Positions 7,205-8,774 of a stretch of 8,774 nt of DNA are shown here, piece after piece (the first letter of the stretch is position 1; each line of letters starts with the position of its first letter). The notes below the pieces were generated by a model. That model was not told the DNA's origin and ran no database searches. It saw only the letters and a program-made list of their open reading frames with translations. The position numbers and the translations under genes were made by a program. The DNA lies in contig CALQNE010000143.1 in assembly GCA_943331855.1 (NCBI GenBank), positions 1-8,774 on the forward strand, read 5' to 3'. This DNA comes from Bordetella parapertussis. GTDB lineage: Bacteria; Pseudomonadota; Gammaproteobacteria; Burkholderiales; Burkholderiaceae_B.

Positions 7205-7480
7205 TTAGGCAGCAACGACTTCAGTCACCTCAGCTTTCTTGCCGACGTTGACATGGTCCCAAAGGTGTTTGTCTGAGACCGATTTTGAGAAAGAGTCGGC
7301 CACAACCAAGAGAACGGCCCAAGGCGCAACAAATGCTGCTGCTGCGGCGCCGGCGGCTACGTGCGCTACACCACCAATGAACTTGCCGTCCATGAGTAAG
7401 CTTGCACCTGGAAGAACCGTTTCACCAACGAGCTTAACGCCATTTGTGAGCATGCCTGCAGGGTTCAATGAGTCTGACAT
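7205..7480 (-). CDS. Small hydrophobic protein of unknown function (91 aa)
   Basis: I do not recognise a function. The protein starts MSDSLNPAGMLTNGVKLVGE, then has a Pro-Gly-Ala-Ser-Leu-Leu segment with D31-G32. A long Ala/Gly/Val-rich hydrophobic stretch (about 35-61, IGGVAHVAAGAAAAAF then VAPWAVLLVVA) could form one long or two short membrane helices. The tail is polar (SFSKSVSDKHLWDHVN, then charged). It faintly recalls short uncharacterised proteins filed under DUF6072, but this is from memory and unverified. Reality as a gene is supported by a strong Shine-Dalgarno sequence (GAAGGA, 7 nt before the ATG), a terminator just past the stop, and plausible codon use. The antisense frame in the same stretch has no such start. 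The ammonium transporter lies 255 bp upstream on the same strand; the gap suggests its own promoter. Role unknown. Confidence 0.8.
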   Translation of the reverse strand: MSDSLNPAGMLTNGVKLVGETVLPGASLLMDGKFIGGVAHVAAGAAAAAFVAPWAVLLVVADSFSKSVSDKHLWDHVNVGKKAEVTEVVAA

Positions 7481-7487
7481 AGTTTTT

Positions 7488-7493
7488 TCCTTC
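7488..7493 (-). promoter_or_regulatory. Strong ribosome binding site of the 91-residue protein
   Basis: On the minus strand GAAGGA lies 7 nt before the ATG at 7480, near-ideal complementarity to the 16S rRNA tail. It fixes the start and suggests efficient translation. Confidence 0.8.
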
Positions 7494-7508
7494 GAGGATA
7501 AGTTTGAC

Positions 7509-7537
7509 GATATATTGCCGAATGCTTTGCGGGTTAA
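7509..7537 (-). promoter_or_regulatory. Candidate sigma-70 promoter, proximal, for the 91-residue protein
   Basis: On the minus strand TTAACC (7537-7532) and TATATC (7514-7509) are separated by exactly 17 nt. Each matches four of six consensus positions. Transcription would start about 20 nt before the ATG. Matches of this quality occur by chance, so this is a weak call. Confidence 0.3.
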
Positions 7538-7548
7538 TAGAATTTAGT

Positions 7549-7577
7549 GATTGGGTACACCCGCGGGGCACCCAATC
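7549..7577. repeat. Inverted repeat with 8-bp perfect arms upstream of the 91-residue protein gene
   Basis: GATTGGGT (7549-7556) and ACCCAATC (7570-7577) are perfect complements around a G/C-rich 13-nt centre that holds the palindrome CCCGCGGG. No T run follows on either strand, so it is not an intrinsic terminator. It could be an operator or a leader hairpin for the gene at 7205-7480. Confidence 0.55.
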
Positions 7578-7620
7578 TGTACTGACAACACCTACACCAA
7601 ATACTTGATGATCAGACGGT

Positions 7621-7649
7621 ACCATAACTTGATTTCAGTTAAATGTCAG
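7621..7649 (-). promoter_or_regulatory. Candidate sigma-70 promoter, distal, for the 91-residue protein
   Basis: On the minus strand CTGACA (7649-7644, five of six consensus) is followed after 17 nt by TATGGT (7626-7621, four of six). It would give a leader of roughly 130 nt containing the inverted repeat at 7549-7577. It is the better match to consensus of the two candidates but is still unproven. Confidence 0.35.
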
Positions 7650-7675
7650 TAAAATTCGTACTCCGAAAAGAACAG

Positions 7676-7693
7676 GATTATTAGGCAATAATC
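7676..7693. repeat. Small A/T-rich inverted repeat downstream of amt
   Basis: GATTATT and AATAATC are perfect 7-bp arms around a 4-nt loop (AGGC), about 43 nt past the amt stop. On the minus strand the stem is followed by CTGTTCTTTT. This could be a weak terminator for amt, but the stem has only one G-C pair, so the call is uncertain. Confidence 0.35.
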
Positions 7694-7735
7694 AAGAAGT
7701 GTCGCTTTTATGCAACACAACATGCGCCATCGTGT

Positions 7736-8774
7736 TTAACTCTCGTACGCTGACTCTCCGTGCGAAGTGATATTCAAACCTTCACGCTCTTGATCTTCGG
7801 GCACGCGCAAGCCAAATACCAGGTCTGCAATTTTGAAGGAAATATAGGCGATCACACCGGACCAGATTAACGTGACCACGACGCTTTGGCCTTGAATCAA
7901 GAACTGATCAACGATTGAATAGTCAGGAGCGGCCGCATTAGTCACGTAATCGTACACACCAGTACCACCTAGTTTCGGTGCGGCGAATACCGCGGTGAGC
8001 AAGGCGCCTAAAATTCCGGCAACACCGTGAATACCAAAAACGTCCAAACTATCGTCAGAGCCAAACATCCTCTTGAGCCCGCTTACGCCCCAGATGCAAA
8101 CGATACCTGCGATGGCACCGATTGCAAGCGCGCCCATCGGGCCGACAAAGCCGGCGGCCGGCGTGATGCCAACTAAACCAGCCACGCAACCCGAAGCAGC
8201 ACCCAGCACAGAAGGCTTGCCTTTCAATGCCCACTCTGTGAAGGTCCAGCCCAACACTGCCGCAGCGGTTGCGAGTAAGGTATTTGCAAAAGCCAGGGCA
8301 GCTGTGCCATTTGCCTCGAGCGCTGAGCCGGCGTTAAAGCCGAACCAACCGAACCACAGCAATGCAGCACCTGTCATGACATGAACCATGTTGTGCGGCT
8401 TCATTGATTCTTTGCCAAAGCCCAGTCGTTTTCCAACGACAAAGGATCCGACCAGACCAGCGATCGCTGCATTGATATGAACCACAGTACCGCCAGCAAA
8501 GTCGAGCACGCCTTTTTGAAACAACCAGCCAGCTTTCGCGGTCATGGCTTCAAGTGAGGCGGCATCTTTGACATCATCTGGGCCGGGCCAGAACCAAACC
8601 ATGTGGGCGATTGGCAAGTAGGCGAAGGTGAACCAAAGAATCATAAACAACAGGATGGCTGAGAATTTCGCACGCTCTGCGAAAGCGCCAACGATCAGGC
8701 AGCAGGTAATGGTTGCAAATACGCCTTGGAACACCAAGAACACATACTCAGGAATCGCGACACCTTTGCTAAAC
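7736..8774 (-). CDS. amtB: Ammonium transporter, Amt/MEP/Rh family, 5'-truncated by window edge
   Basis: The frame stays open through the right edge, so 345 C-terminal residues are visible. A GTG at 8743 is internal: the ten preceding residues (FSKGVAIPEY) continue the family sequence. Landmarks match E. coli AmtB closely: LIVGAFAERAKFSA, PIAHMVW (the selectivity-site Trp), and DFAGGTVVHINAAIAGLVG with the conserved Asp (8501-8503) and first pore His (8477-8479). GWFGFNAGSA, EWALKGKPS and LVGITPA follow, then FGIHGVAG with the second pore His (8027-8029). The C-terminus GLRVPEDQEREGLNITSHGE is the cytoplasmic tail contacted by the PII protein GlnK. It moves ammonium across the inner membrane under nitrogen limitation. 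The loop between the PIAHMVW helix and the DFAGG helix is about 19 residues longer than in E. coli. A glnK gene often sits upstream of amt, which would be beyond the right edge. No tie to the convergent operon is evident. Confidence 0.96.
   Translation of the reverse strand, partial: FSKGVAIPEYVFLVFQGVFATITCCLIVGAFAERAKFSAILLFMILWFTFAYLPIAHMVWFWPGPDDVKDAASLEAMTAKAGWLFQKGVLDFAGGTVVHINAAIAGLVGSFVVGKRLGFGKESMKPHNMVHVMTGAALLWFGWFGFNAGSALEANGTAALAFANTLLATAAAVLGWTFTEWALKGKPSVLGAASGCVAGLVGITPAAGFVGPMGALAIGAIAGIVCIWGVSGLKRMFGSDDSLDVFGIHGVAGILGALLTAVFAAPKLGGTGVYDYVTNAAAPDYSIVDQFLIQGQSVVVTLIWSGVIAYISFKIADLVFGLRVPEDQEREGLNITSHGESAYES

Noticed and set aside
7239..7547. 102-codon open frame on the plus strand opposite the small hydrophobic protein
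   Set aside because: No ribosome binding site and a Thr/Ala/Pro-rich translation typical of an antisense shadow; the minus-strand gene has the expression signals.
8741..8743. GTG as the start of the ammonium transporter
   Set aside because: Ten further codons upstream continue the conserved Amt sequence to the window edge.

Overview
The window looks like the chromosome of a betaproteobacterium, most likely Burkholderiales and perhaps Alcaligenaceae. This is inferred from three different Bug/TctC-type periplasmic receptors within 6.4 kb, an expansion typical of that order, and from the style of the ammonium transporter. Base composition appears close to half G+C by eye; it was not computed. 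No rRNA, tRNA, insertion sequence, phage gene or CRISPR array is visible.

Region 1 (1-7100, + strand) reads as one tightly packed catabolic operon that is open at its left end. In order it holds: the C-terminal part of a Bug receptor; a FadH-like flavin/iron-sulfur reductase; a second Bug receptor with its own signal peptide; a FAD flavoprotein related to 3-ketosteroid delta-1-dehydrogenases and fumarate reductases; a third Bug receptor; and a maleate isomerase/Asp-Glu racemase superfamily enzyme with both catalytic cysteines. Gaps between genes run from 46 nt down to 10 nt, most starts have a clear Shine-Dalgarno sequence, and the last junction may even overlap. The natural reading is capture of a carboxylate by periplasmic receptors, followed by redox and cis-trans (or racemase) chemistry on an unsaturated or cyclic acid. 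No TctA/TctB membrane subunits, CoA ligase, thiolase or regulator lie in the window, so the substrate is unknown.

Region 2 (7101-7204) is a short convergent intergenic gap. It carries a perfect 32-nt palindrome with A/T-rich flanks, a bidirectional intrinsic terminator.

Region 3 (7205-8774, - strand) holds a 91-residue hydrophobic protein of unknown function behind a strong ribosome binding site. Upstream of it are a 255-bp gap with two inverted repeats and two weak promoter candidates, then the C-terminal 345 residues of an AmtB-type ammonium transporter that runs off the right edge. The two regions look functionally unrelated.

The most notable content is the operon in region 1: two flavoenzymes whose family names suggest fatty-acid or steroid metabolism sit among carboxylate receptors and a maleate-isomerase-like enzyme. 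This hints at an uncharacterised pathway for an unsaturated acid.
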